DNA of 64,000 bases from Gammaproteobacteria bacterium (lineage in GTDB: Bacteria; Pseudomonadota; Gammaproteobacteria; JAABTG01), in the NCBI GenBank assembly GCA_034522055.1, contig JAXHLS010000002.1, positions 2,871,549 to 2,935,548 of the forward strand, given 5' to 3'. A program made the translations under genes and the position numbers. Shown here in pieces: positions 19,680 through 26,879 of the stretch. The first letter of the stretch is position 1; every line of letters starts with the position of its first letter. The notes beneath the pieces were generated by a model. It searched no databases. It worked only from the letters and a program-made list of their open reading frames with translations, and was not told the DNA's origin.

Positions 19680-21203
19680 ATGACCACCATCCGTGCGGCC
19701 GATTTCATCACCAGCATCGCCGATGCCTTCCAGTACATCTCCTATTACCACCCGCCCGACTTCATCCACGCCTTGGGGGAGGCCTACGGGCGCGAGGAGT
19801 CGCCGGCGGCGAAGGATGCCATGGCCCAGATCCTGGTGAATTCCCGCATGTGTGCCGAGGGCCACCGGCCGGTGTGCCAGGACACGGGGATCGCGGTGGT
19901 GTTCGTGGAGGTGGGCATGGAGGTGCGCTGGGCAGGCGCCATGGGCATCGAGGAGATGGTGAACGAGGGGGTACGCCGTGCCTACACCGATCCCGCCAAC
20001 GTGTTGCGGGCCTCGGTGGTGGACCCGCCCATGGGGGGGCGCCGCAATACGGGGGACAACACCCCGGCGGTGGTGCATATGCGGCTGGTGCCGGGGGACC
20101 GGGTGGAGGTGCGCCTGGCCGCCAAGGGCGGTGGCTCGGAGAACAAGTCCCGCTTCACCATCCTCAACCCCGCGGCCAGCGTCGCCGACTGGGTGGAGGA
20201 GGTGGTGCCGACCCTGGGGGCCGGGTGGTGTCCTCCCGGCATGCTCGGCATCGGCATCGGCGGCACCGCCGAGAAGGCCATGCTGATGGCCAAGGAAGCC
20301 CTGATGGAGCCCATCGACCTGGCGGACCTCAAGGCCCGCGGACCGCGGGACGATGTCGAGGCCCTGCGCCTCGAGATCTACGAGCGGGTGAATGCCCTCG
20401 GCATCGGCGCCCAGGGCCTGGGGGGCCTCACCACGGTGCTGGACGTGAAGATCCGCACCCACGCCACCCACGCGGCGTCCCTGCCCGTGGCCCTCATCCC
20501 CAACTGCGCGGCCACCCGTCATGCCCATTTCGTGCTGGATGGCTCGGGGCCGGCGCGCCTGGAACCGCCGCGTCTCGAGGACTGGCCGGCGGTGACCTGG
20601 TCGGCAGGGGCCGATGCCCGCCGGGTGGACCTGGATGCCGTCACTCCCGCCGAGGTGGCCACCTGGCGGCCCGGTGATCGCATCCTGCTCAATGGCCGCC
20701 TGCTGACGGGGCGGGACGCCGCCCACCGGCGCATCGAGGGGCTTCTGGCGGCGGGGGAGGGGTTGCCCGAGGGCGTCGATTTCCGGGGCCGCTTCATCTA
20801 CTACGTGGGGCCCGTGGACCCGGTGGGCGACGAGGTGGTGGGGCCGGCGGGGCCCACCACGGCCACCCGCATGGATCGCTATACGGACATGATGCTGGGG
20901 GAACTCGGCCTGCTGGGCATGGTGGGCAAGGCCGAGCGCGGGCCCGGGGCCGTGGCCTCCATCGCGGCCCACGGCGCGGTGTACCTGATGGCGGTGGGTG
21001 GGGCCGCCTACCTGGTGTCCAGGGCCGTCCGCGAGGCCCGGGTGCTGGCCTTTCCCGAACTGGGCATGGAGGCCATCTACGAGTTCACGGTCTCGGACAT
21101 GCCCGTCACCGTGGCGGTGGACAGCCGCGGCGAGTCGGTGCACCAGAGCGGCCCCGCCGCCTGGAAGAACCGCATCGCCGGCATCCCGGTACAGACGGCC
21201 TGA
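19680..21203 (+). CDS. class I fumarate hydratase (iron-sulfur type)
   Basis: Class I fumarases interconvert fumarate and malate with an oxygen-sensitive [4Fe-4S] cluster. The 507-residue product combines the alpha- and beta-type hydro-lyase domains of this family. Candidate cluster cysteines are in RPVCQDTGIAVV (about residue 66), GWCPPGMLG and IPNCAATRHAHF. The beta part has RGRFIYYVGPVDPVG and GPTTATRMDRYTD. ATG 19680 is chosen because upstream in-frame codons from 19647 read like intergenic sequence. The protein is shorter than FumA of E. coli but normal for the pseudomonad-type enzyme. Tartrate dehydratase is the main alternative activity. Confidence 0.9.
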   Translation: MTTIRAADFITSIADAFQYISYYHPPDFIHALGEAYGREESPAAKDAMAQILVNSRMCAEGHRPVCQDTGIAVVFVEVGMEVRWAGAMGIEEMVNEGVRRAYTDPANVLRASVVDPPMGGRRNTGDNTPAVVHMRLVPGDRVEVRLAAKGGGSENKSRFTILNPAASVADWVEEVVPTLGAGWCPPGMLGIGIGGTAEKAMLMAKEALMEPIDLADLKARGPRDDVEALRLEIYERVNALGIGAQGLGGLTTVLDVKIRTHATHAASLPVALIPNCAATRHAHFVLDGSGPARLEPPRLEDWPAVTWSAGADARRVDLDAVTPAEVATWRPGDRILLNGRLLTGRDAAHRRIEGLLAAGEGLPEGVDFRGRFIYYVGPVDPVGDEVVGPAGPTTATRMDRYTDMMLGELGLLGMVGKAERGPGAVASIAAHGAVYLMAVGGAAYLVSRAVREARVLAFPELGMEAIYEFTVSDMPVTVAVDSRGESVHQSGPAAWKNRIAGIPVQTA

Positions 21204-21473
21204 GGCCGTAGTTTCTTTTTAAAAGAAAAGAGCTTAACCGCGAAAGACGCGAAATAACGCGAAAGAAACAAGCAATTTTGGCTCGTGAGTAGAATCCGTG
21301 GGTGTAGAAGAGGAGAATTTCCTCTCGCCAAGAACGCCAAGAACGCCAAGGAACCTGTTTGATTGTCGGGATAAATCCCGACCTACATTCGTGCCGCTGG
21401 AACGGGCGCTGGGGGATATTTGTAGGTCGGGCTGTAGGTCGGGCTTCAGCCCGACAGCCCGCTGCGCATTCCC
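21204..21473. repeat. cluster of unrelated small repeats (R1 half, R3, REP-like stem-loops)
   Basis: From left to right: half an R1 element (21212-21262), one R3 copy (21288-21332, AGAATCCGTGG ... TTTCCTCTCG), and stem-loops of the type GTCGGGATAAATCCCGACC (21378-21396) and GTAGGTCGGGCTTCAGCCCG (about 21434-21455). The same stem-loop family recurs near 27131 and 41430-41670, and R3 recurs at 25671 and 41370. No gene is visible here. The cluster abuts the left end of the duplicated segment. Confidence 0.75.
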
Positions 21474-21545
21474 GTGCGTTTCGATGGGGCGGTGCTCGAG
21501 CGGCTTGGAGCGACGCTGTCCTCCTATCTCGGCCACCTCATTCTG
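21474..21545 (+). pseudogene. reverse transcriptase 3' fragment (copy 1)
   Basis: Read in frame from 21474 this gives VRFDGAVLERLGATLSSYLG, followed by HL. This resembles the end of a bacterial reverse transcriptase (the L-R-A-T-x-x-S-Y-L-G-H-F type segment). The same segment ends the longer RT remnant at 27511-27798. Only about 24 codons remain because the REP-like repeats directly precede it. Confidence 0.5.
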
Positions 21546-21987
21546 GGTTTGCCCCCGGCGCGCGGCCGCGTTGCACGGGCAGGTCGAGGCGGCGCCAGGT
21601 GCGCATGTCGCCCTCCAGCTGGGTGAGGTTGGTGAAGCCGAGGTCCCTCAGGGTGGCGCGGGCGGCGCGGGAGCGGCTGCCGGTCTCGCAATAGAGGACG
21701 ATGGGGCGCCCGGGATCCGCCAGGGTCTCGGACAGCTGCCCGATGCGGCGCCCTTCCACCAGCCGCGCTCCGGGGATGTGGCCGGCCAGGTATTCCTGCG
21801 GTGTGCGGATGTCGAGCAGCAAGGGTGGGTCATGGCCGGCCATGGTTTCCATCAGCTCCTCCGGCGCGATGCGCGGGTCCTGGTCCGTCACCACGTGGCG
21901 GTTGGCGAAGGCGGCCAGCAGCAGCACCAGGGCCACCAGCATCCAGGGCATCATGGACTTCGAAGGGGTCGTGGTCTGCTCGCTCAT
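21538..21987 (-). CDS. membrane-anchored rhodanese-domain protein (copy 1)
   Basis: The 149-residue product has one N-terminal transmembrane helix (MMPWMLVALVLLLAAFANRH, about residues 11-30) and a rhodanese fold. The active-site cysteine is in IVLYCETGSRSRAA, so it could bind a persulfide or transfer sulfur, with the domain probably outside the inner membrane. ATG 21987 is preferred to an upstream in-frame start at 22029. It follows a 27-codon gene in a copper-ATPase context. A near-identical second copy lies at 27799-28248; differences include Met/Val, Ala/Val, His/Asp and Leu/Val replacements, all compatible with function. Confidence 0.85.
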   Translation of the reverse strand: MSEQTTTPSKSMMPWMLVALVLLLAAFANRHVVTDQDPRIAPEELMETMAGHDPPLLLDIRTPQEYLAGHIPGARLVEGRRIGQLSETLADPGRPIVLYCETGSRSRAARATLRDLGFTNLTQLEGDMRTWRRLDLPVQRGRAPGANPE

Positions 21988-22001
21988 GGTCGACCGGGGC
22001 T

Positions 22002-22085
22002 TCAGCCCTTGGGGCTCAGCCAGAACCACCAGACGATGAGATACATGAGTCCCACGCCCACGAGATTGACGAGGAAGTCCGTCAT
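22002..22085 (-). CDS. 27-residue single-span membrane protein (copy 1)
   Basis: A 28-codon frame starts [20 protein letters not shown] and ends FWLSPKG. It is almost wholly hydrophobic with a tryptophan-rich end, as expected for a small membrane peptide. Its ATG overlaps the stop of the copper ATPase fragment by four bases (ATGA) and it ends 14 bases before the rhodanese start codon. The second copy at 28263-28346 keeps the frame with four conservative replacements (D3E, V6I, V9A, V18A). Conservation of frame and coupling argue that it is translated. I do not recognise the family; a role with CopA or the rhodanese is inference. Confidence 0.65.
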   Translation of the reverse strand: MTDFLVNLVGVGLMYLIVWWFWLSPKG

Positions 22086-22816
22086 CGCAGGGTCTCCGTC
22101 TTGAATCGAAGCAGGCGGCTGGCGTTGCTGACCACGGTGACCGACGAGGCGGCCATGGCCGCCCCCGCCACCATGGGGTTGAGCAGCAGCCCGAAGGCGG
22201 GGAACAGCAGCCCCGCCGCCACCGGGATGCTCACGGTGTTGTAGGCGAAGGCTCCAAACAGGTTCTGGCGGATGTTGCGTACCGTGGCCCGGGACACCTC
22301 CACGGTGTCCGCCACCGCCATCAGGGAGCCGCCCATGAGGGCCACGTCGGCGCTCTCCACCGCCACGTCGGTGCCGGTGCCGATGGCCATGCCCACGTCC
22401 GCCAGGGCCAGGGCCGGGGCGTCGTTGATGCCGTCACCCACCATGCCCACCTTCTGGCCCCGGGCCTGGAGTTCGCGGATGAGTTCGGTCTTGTCGGCAG
22501 GCAGCAGCCCGGCGTGGACCTCTTCGATGCCGAGTTCGGCGGCGATGGCCTCGGCCGTGCCTCGGGCATCACCGGTGGCCATGATGACATGGAGCCCGGC
22601 GGCCTTGAGGCGTGCCACCGCCGCCGCCGCGTCGGCCTTGGGGGGGTCGGATACCGCCACCGCGCCCACCAGCCGGCCCTTCCTGGCGACATAGACGATG
22701 CTGGCGCCCACGAGGGCGGTGGTGTTCACCCCCTTCGTGGCTATGCCTTGCTCCTCCATGAGTCGCTGGCTGCCGGCGAGGACATCGTCGCCGTCGACCT
22801 GCCCCCGCACGCCGCG
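22082..22816 (-). pseudogene. copA: copper-transporting P-type ATPase, 3' fragment
   Basis: This encodes the last roughly 240 residues of CopA: part of the nucleotide-binding domain, the hinge [19 protein letters not shown], and the two final membrane helices. It is identical in protein sequence to the end of the complete gene at 28343-30571. The metal-binding domains, CPC motif and DKTGT phosphorylation site are missing. Upstream of 22816 the frame runs into unrelated sequence, so a functional pump cannot be made. It remains in frame with the downstream small gene and might act only as a leader. Confidence 0.88.
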
Positions 22817-22956
22817 TCCTCCTCGCCGAGGGTCGCGTGGGTGCCGTCGCAGAAGGGCTGGCTCGACGAGCGTCCGCAGGCGCACCACGAGTAGCGGCGG
22901 CCCTCCTCCAGGGTCACCTGGACGGGCCCGCGGGCGGCGACGCGTGGCTTCGGCAT
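22817..22956 (-). pseudogene. CDGSH iron-sulfur domain protein, 5' fragment
   Basis: Starting at ATG 22956 the frame encodes about 46 residues, MPKPRVAARGPVQVTLEEGR followed by YSWCACGRSSSQPFCDGTH. The C-x-C-x2-S-x3-P-x-C-D-G-T-H motif is that of a mitoNEET-like [2Fe-2S] CDGSH domain. Bacterial relatives usually have a second CDGSH motif, which is absent because the sequence breaks exactly where the duplicated copA segment begins (22816/22817). It is therefore a truncated gene fused out of frame to copA. Confidence 0.7.
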
Positions 22957-23256
22957 GAAAGCTTCTCTGGTTGGTAGGGCTTCTCGGAGCACAGACCCCA
23001 CTCCGCCCCCGGGGTTCGCAGCGGGCGGGGAGCTTGCGTCCCGAAGCAGATTGCGCCCCCTCCGCCACGTTCCCTCCAGAACGAAGCAGCCGGGACGGCC
23101 GGCAGCGCCCGGGACCCAATGTTCCCATGGCGGGGCGAACGCCAGAGGGTCGCCGCGTGCATGGGTGTCGGCATTCTTTACACATCAACCGATGGTGTCG
23201 CGACGACTCGCGGCGATCAGCCTATAGCTTTATGATTCTACTATATATGTTTTTAA
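22957..23256. other. intergenic stretch without recognised gene
   Basis: This stretch lies between the CDGSH fragment and the CTERM gene. Open frames exist on the minus strand but have no recognisable domain or start signal. The right half (23140-23256) becomes AT-rich and leads into a sigma-54-type promoter. A short palindrome GTCGCGAC at 23196-23203 could be part of an activator site. Confidence 0.4.
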
Positions 23257-23273
23257 TTGGCGCGAATCCTGCA
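23257..23273 (+). promoter_or_regulatory. sigma-54 (RpoN) type promoter of the CTERM protein gene
   Basis: TTGGCGCGAATCCTGCA has GG at 23259-23260 and GC at 23271-23272 with exactly ten bases between. It differs at few positions from the consensus TGGCAC-N5-TTGCA. It lies 72 bases upstream of the start codon at 23345, downstream of an AT-rich stretch. PEP-CTERM genes in other proteobacteria are known to be RpoN-dependent through PrsK/PrsR, which fits. Confidence 0.7.
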
Positions 23274-23344
23274 TTTTGTTCTGCCGAACCGGCTGTTCAC
23301 CGCTGGAGTCACGTGGAGCCACGTTGAAAAGGAGAAATCAGCTC

Positions 23345-24709
23345 ATGCATTGCCTTATTAGAACGATCACTTCCAGTCTGGCGCTCGCGCTTCTGCTCTC
23401 GGGCGGCGCGCATGCCATTATTCTGACAAACGGCACCGCTGATGGGGCCGTCGAGATCGACACGGATACATACGGGTCGTTTCGTTCAGCGTTGTTCAAT
23501 CCGGTCGGCGGAATCGAACGGGCTGATACTACATTTGACAGCTTCGTCTACGTTCCTGACTTCGGCGGCGGACGGGCTCGCACCTCGGACGTGGCCACAC
23601 GCAGCGCGACCATCGTCTCGGCATCGGACACGGAGCTGGTCACGAACTTCGGCTGGAATGCCCTCAACATCACGCTGACCCAGTCCCTGCAGGACTCGTT
23701 CGATGGCCCGGAGCGGGTGGGGACGGTGCTACGCCAGGAGTTCAGGATCCAGAACACGGGGGTCACGACCTCCTTCGACGTGGTGCGCTACCTGGACGGG
23801 GACCTCTTGTTCGACGGTTCGATTTCTGATGCCGGCGGTCGCATCCAGGTAGGAGGCTCGGAGATTCTGTTTGAGACCGACTCCACCAGCGACGGCAGCA
23901 CCGCGACCACCTTTCTCGGCATCAGCCGAACCGTGACGGGCATGACGGAGCCCGTCGATGCGCCCCGCTACGAGATCAACCAGTTCTCCGGCCTTCGCTC
24001 GAAGATTCAGTCCGGCCTGGATCTCGACAACACGATCTTCGACGACGGCGACGGCGACGGATTCACGGACGGCACCTATGACGTCACGATGGCCCAGCAG
24101 AACGATCTGCGGATCCTCGAGGGCCAGACGGTCGTCTACACCACGAACACCCTGTTCGGGAACGCGGTGCCGCCGCCGCCCGGCTCCATCGCATCTCTGC
24201 CCCTGCTTCCCGACGAGATCGGGCCCGACGGTGGCTTCAACTTTAATGTCTCGACGGACGATGTTGATCCGTTCGAGACCTTCTTCATCGATCCCGAGAT
24301 TGCAACCGGCTACACCTATACGATTACCGGAGCCGAGTTCGGGAGCGTCACTGCCCCAACCTTGGCTGCAGTCAACGACCCTGATGGATACCTCCTCGAG
24401 TTCGGCGCGACGGAGATCGCCCTGGCTCCCGGTGACTTCTACGCGTTTGCTCCCGGAATCACCGAATTCCGGATCACCGGCATCGATCCGCTCCTCGAAC
24501 TCGACCCGACGGATCCGCTTGCTTTCGTTACGGGCGTCTCCTACCAGAACGCCGACCCCACTGTCGGCACTCTGACCATCACCCAGACGCCCATCGTGAC
24601 CGACACCGATTCGAATGCCGTGCCGGCGCCTGGGTCGCTGTGGCTGATCGGGCTGGGGCTGGCTGTGTGGCGCACCCTGGGACGCAGACCGGTGACTTCC
24701 CTTGCCTGA
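23345..24709 (+). CDS. secreted PEP-CTERM-type surface protein
   Basis: The 454-residue product has a signal peptide (hydrophobic core SSLALALLLSGGAHA, about residues 10-24) and a long extracellular beta-rich region without a recognised enzymatic domain. A calcium-loop-like D-D-G-D-G-D-G-F-T-D-G segment lies near residue 232. The C-terminal tripartite sorting signal is VPAPGSLWLIGLGLAVW followed by basic residues. This resembles PEP-CTERM/exosortase signals with PAP in place of PEP. AAGGAG precedes ATG 23345 at good distance. A sigma-54-type promoter lies upstream and a hairpin terminator just after the gene. It is probably an exopolysaccharide-associated surface protein; the specific role is unknown. 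Confidence 0.82.
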   Translation: MHCLIRTITSSLALALLLSGGAHAIILTNGTADGAVEIDTDTYGSFRSALFNPVGGIERADTTFDSFVYVPDFGGGRARTSDVATRSATIVSASDTELVTNFGWNALNITLTQSLQDSFDGPERVGTVLRQEFRIQNTGVTTSFDVVRYLDGDLLFDGSISDAGGRIQVGGSEILFETDSTSDGSTATTFLGISRTVTGMTEPVDAPRYEINQFSGLRSKIQSGLDLDNTIFDDGDGDGFTDGTYDVTMAQQNDLRILEGQTVVYTTNTLFGNAVPPPPGSIASLPLLPDEIGPDGGFNFNVSTDDVDPFETFFIDPEIATGYTYTITGAEFGSVTAPTLAAVNDPDGYLLEFGATEIALAPGDFYAFAPGITEFRITGIDPLLELDPTDPLAFVTGVSYQNADPTVGTLTITQTPIVTDTDSNAVPAPGSLWLIGLGLAVWRTLGRRPVTSLA

Positions 24710-24724
24710 CCTTCAGAGCAAACG

Positions 24725-25363
24725 ATGCTGAGATCTGTTTTGGCCGCCGCCGGGGAAACCCGGCGGCCTTTTTGGATGGTGATATGCCTTTGCGTGGCGG
24801 TGGCGCTGCTGGCCTTTCCGCCGGTCGAGACACACGCTGCGGACCCGGAAGGACGTTTTGCCGTGGACGGCGTAGGAAGTCGCCAGTGCGAGGACTTCAT
24901 CAAAGCCGTGAAGTCGGAGGACGCCGTGCTGCTGCAGGCGTTCGGCAGTTGGACCAACGGCTTCTTCACGGGGGCGAACGTGTACGAGGAAGACACGTTC
25001 GACGTGACGCCCTGGCAGACTTCGGAGCTTCTCCTGGCGAAGCTTGTGAAGTACTGCGAGGCGAATCCGAAGAAGCGCTACGTGAACGCCGTCGGTCGGC
25101 TTCTTACCGCTCTGAAACCGGAGCGTCTCAGCCGGTCGAGCGAGCTGGTGTCGCCTCGGGTGGAGCAAAGGGCCGTGTTCGTTTACCGAGAGACGCTGGA
25201 ACGGGTTCGGGAAGCCCTCGTGGAGGCCGGATATGATGTGCCCGAGACAGTCGCGGAGTTCGGGCCGGAGTTCGCGGATGCGCTCGTCGCCTTTCAGCGT
25301 GATCGGAAATTGCCGCTCACCGGGCTGCCGGATCAGCCGACGCTGAACGCGCTCTTCCAGTAG
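24725..25363 (+). CDS. exported protein with C-terminal peptidoglycan-binding domain
   Basis: The 212-residue product has a hydrophobic export segment (VICLCVAVALLAFPPVETHA). A middle domain has two cysteines in SRQCEDFIKA and LVKYCEAN plus WTNGFFTGANVYEEDTFD, recalling HdeA/Rap1a-like small periplasmic proteins. The C-terminal PG_binding_1-like unit includes VREALVEAGYDVPE and ALVAFQRDRKLPLTGLPDQP, ending in TLNALF. A strong terminator hairpin (24746-24773) lies inside the first codons of this frame, so the true start may be ATG 24776, just after the T-tract; then the export signal begins immediately. Function is not known. Confidence 0.72.
   Translation: MLRSVLAAAGETRRPFWMVICLCVAVALLAFPPVETHAADPEGRFAVDGVGSRQCEDFIKAVKSEDAVLLQAFGSWTNGFFTGANVYEEDTFDVTPWQTSELLLAKLVKYCEANPKKRYVNAVGRLLTALKPERLSRSSELVSPRVEQRAVFVYRETLERVREALVEAGYDVPETVAEFGPEFADALVAFQRDRKLPLTGLPDQPTLNALFQ
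24746..24773 (+). terminator. rho-independent terminator after the CTERM gene
   Basis: A nine-pair stem GCCGCCGGG / CCCGGCGGC with a GAAA loop is followed by CTTTTT. It lies 37 bases past the CTERM stop codon at 24709. It overlaps the first codons of the next open frame, which affects the choice of its start. Confidence 0.75.
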
Positions 25364-25455
25364 GCCCGGCCGGCGCGGGTTCGCCCCGGCTCGTTTCGCT
25401 GCCCCCGGGATGCTCTTCGGAGTTGCCAGCTTCAAGATCCGCGATCAAGGCGATA

Positions 25456-25475
25456 GACTGTATGGAAATACAGTA
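25456..25475 (+). promoter_or_regulatory. SOS (LexA) box
   Basis: GACTGTATGGAAATACAGTA contains CTGT-N8-ACAG (25458-25473), a perfect gammaproteobacterial LexA core with AT-rich spacer and flanking symmetry. It lies 18 bases upstream of the start codon of the IS91-type transposase fragment at 25493, so it would have placed that transposase under DNA-damage control. Confidence 0.65.
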
Positions 25476-25492
25476 CTTCAAGGGCGGGGATC

Positions 25493-25640
25493 ATGTCTCC
25501 CACCGCCGCGGCATGCAAGGCCGAGAGGGACCGGTCGGCTGGTCGTTACCAGCGCCATCGTCCCGAGCAGGCCCTTCTCTACCAGCTCGTCGAGCAACAT
25601 TACCCCGTGTTCGCTGCCCATCTGGCGGCGCAGGGCAGGA
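25493..25640 (+). pseudogene. IS91-family transposase, N-terminal fragment
   Basis: The frame reads MSPTAAACKAERDRSAGRYQ, followed by RHRPEQALLYQLVEQHYPVF and AAHLAAQGR. This matches the N-terminus of IS91-type transposases just before their zinc-binding domain (the Y-x-x-R-x-P-E-x-x-L-Y-Q-L-V segment). After about 50 codons it runs into a purine-rich stretch and an R3 repeat, so the rest is lost. No zinc-binding cysteines or catalytic tyrosines follow. It is a decayed element. Confidence 0.65.
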
Positions 25641-25670
25641 GGAAGAAAAGGAAAAAAAGAAAAGCCTCGT

Positions 25671-25716
25671 CAGCAGAATTCGTGGGCGTTGCGAAAATAA
25701 TTTCCTCTCGCCAAAG
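25671..25716. repeat. R3 short dispersed repeat
   Basis: CAGCAGAATTCGTGGGCGTT is followed by AAAATAATTTCCTCTCGCCA. Related copies occur at 21288-21332 and 41370-41417. In each case it sits at the edge of a broken gene or another repeat, which suggests a small mobile or recombinogenic sequence. Confidence 0.7.
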
Positions 25717-25810
25717 GAGCAGCAATTCTTTTCCAGCCGATTGACGATGGGGGCCACTTTGATGCGAATGAAGTCTGTGGCCAGCCTGTCGAAAAATTTT
25801 ACACTTTGCT

Positions 25811-25850
25811 TTGCCTTGCCTTGCCTTGCCTTGCCTTGCCTTGCCTTGCA
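25811..25850. repeat. pentanucleotide tandem repeat (TTGCC)n
   Basis: Seven perfect TTGCC units and a partial eighth run from 25811 to 25850. The tract lies in non-coding sequence between the IS91 fragment and the sigma-54 promoter of the DUF1566 pseudogene. Such tracts change length by slippage, but no gene reads through this one. Confidence 0.9.
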
Positions 25851-25931
25851 AGGACCGATGAGTCATGAGTCCCGGATAAGTATTTGTTCTAAAAAATAAT
25901 CCTGCGCATTCCTGTGGCGTTTCTGTGGGTG

Positions 25932-25948
25932 GTGGCATGGGATGTGCC
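25932..25948 (+). promoter_or_regulatory. sigma-54 type promoter of the DUF1566/CTERM pseudogene
   Basis: GTGGCATGGGATGTGCC has GG at 25934-25935 and GC at 25946-25947 separated by ten bases, with TGGCA and TGC cores matching the RpoN consensus. It is 94 bases upstream of ATG 26042. It parallels the promoter in front of the other CTERM gene. Confidence 0.6.
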
Positions 25949-26041
25949 TTAACCCCCGCGGGTGCCGCGGGCCGGACTTTGGGACGAGCCGGCGGCGTGA
26001 TATCTGGGATTGGACCGGTAATGGAGAAGGAGGGGGAGAAC

Positions 26042-26797
26042 ATGGTTATTGAGCGGATAGTAAAGGGATGGGGTATGGCGGCAATGCTGATGCTGTCGGG
26101 GGCGGCAAGTGCGACGCTGTTTGACCGGGGTCGCGGTCTCATCTACGACGACGTGCTCGACATCACCTGGCTGCAGGATGCGAACTACGCGTAGACTTCC
26201 GGGTTTGATGCCGATGGCCTCATGATCTGGGCGAACGCGGTGGTTTGGGCGGACAATCTGGTTTTCGGCGGCTTCGACGACTGGCGGCTGCCCACCCTTG
26301 GTCCCATCGCCCCCCCCAACTTCAGCACGAGCCTCAGCAACAACGCCACCACGGACTGGGGCTGGGCGAAGACCACTACCGACGGCACGGACGGTGGCTG
26401 GCGCGACGGGGCCGGCAACCCGGTCTCGGAGATGGGGCACATGTTCTATGTGAACCTGGGGAACCTGGGGTTGTGTACCCCGAACGACGCTGACCCGGGT
26501 TCATGCATCACACAAACCGGCTCGGGCCTCGCCGACACCGGCCTGTTCGACAATCTTCAGTCCGGCGTCTACTGGTCCAGGTTGGAGCGTATCTCGAGCG
26601 CGTGGATCTTCAGCTTCGACAACGGAGGCCAGGGCACTAGCACTAAGATCAACGAGCGGTTCGCGTGGGCTGTTCGCTCCGGCGATGTCGCCGCGCAGGT
26701 CGTGCCGGTGCCGGCTGCGGCGTGGTTGCTGTGCTCGGGCGTGATGGTGCTGCTGGGGCTGGGCCGGCGGGCGCGGCGGCATTCGGCGCTTCGGTGA
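26042..26797 (+). pseudogene. DUF1566 (Lcl-like) protein with CTERM anchor, interrupted by a stop codon
   Basis: From ATG 26042 (preceded by GGAGGGGGAG) the frame gives a signal peptide (residues about 1-24). It then has LIYDDVLDITWLQDANYA, an in-frame TAG at 26192-26194, and continues in the same frame with DADGLMIWANAVVWADNL, FGGFDDWRLPTL, GVYWSRLERISSAW and ERFAWAVRSGD. These are the landmarks of the DUF1566/Lcl C-type-lectin-like fold. It ends VPVPAAAWLLCSGVMVLLGL plus arginines, a VPxxA-type CTERM sorting signal. Relatives have a glutamine or lysine codon where the TAG stands, so a single C-to-T change from CAG would explain it. Readthrough cannot be excluded. Confidence 0.8.
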
Positions 26798-26879
26798 TTC
26801 GGTGATTCGGGCCCTTTGGCCCTTTGGCCCTTTGGCCCTTTTCCCCTCCCCCGCCTGCGGGGAAGGCGTGAGGGGGGCA

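Larger units (their letters stand above)
21474..22816. repeat. segmental duplication, truncated copy
   Basis: This 1343-bp stretch aligns without any gap to 27735-29077, exactly 6261 bp further on. It carries an RT-gene fragment, a rhodanese gene, a 27-codon gene and the last third of a copper ATPase gene. At its right end the match stops abruptly after GCACGCCGCG. In the copper ATPase part (22078-22762) I see no differences, while the flanks differ at several percent of positions. Confidence 0.93.

Noticed and set aside
22914-23174. 86-codon minus-strand frame upstream of the CDGSH fragment
   Set aside because: No ribosome site, no recognisable domain, and Pro/Arg/Gly-rich composition typical of chance frames.
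22082-23188. 368-codon minus-strand frame as a complete gene
   Set aside because: Only the part below 22816 is copA; the upstream part is CDGSH-gene and intergenic DNA in the wrong frame.
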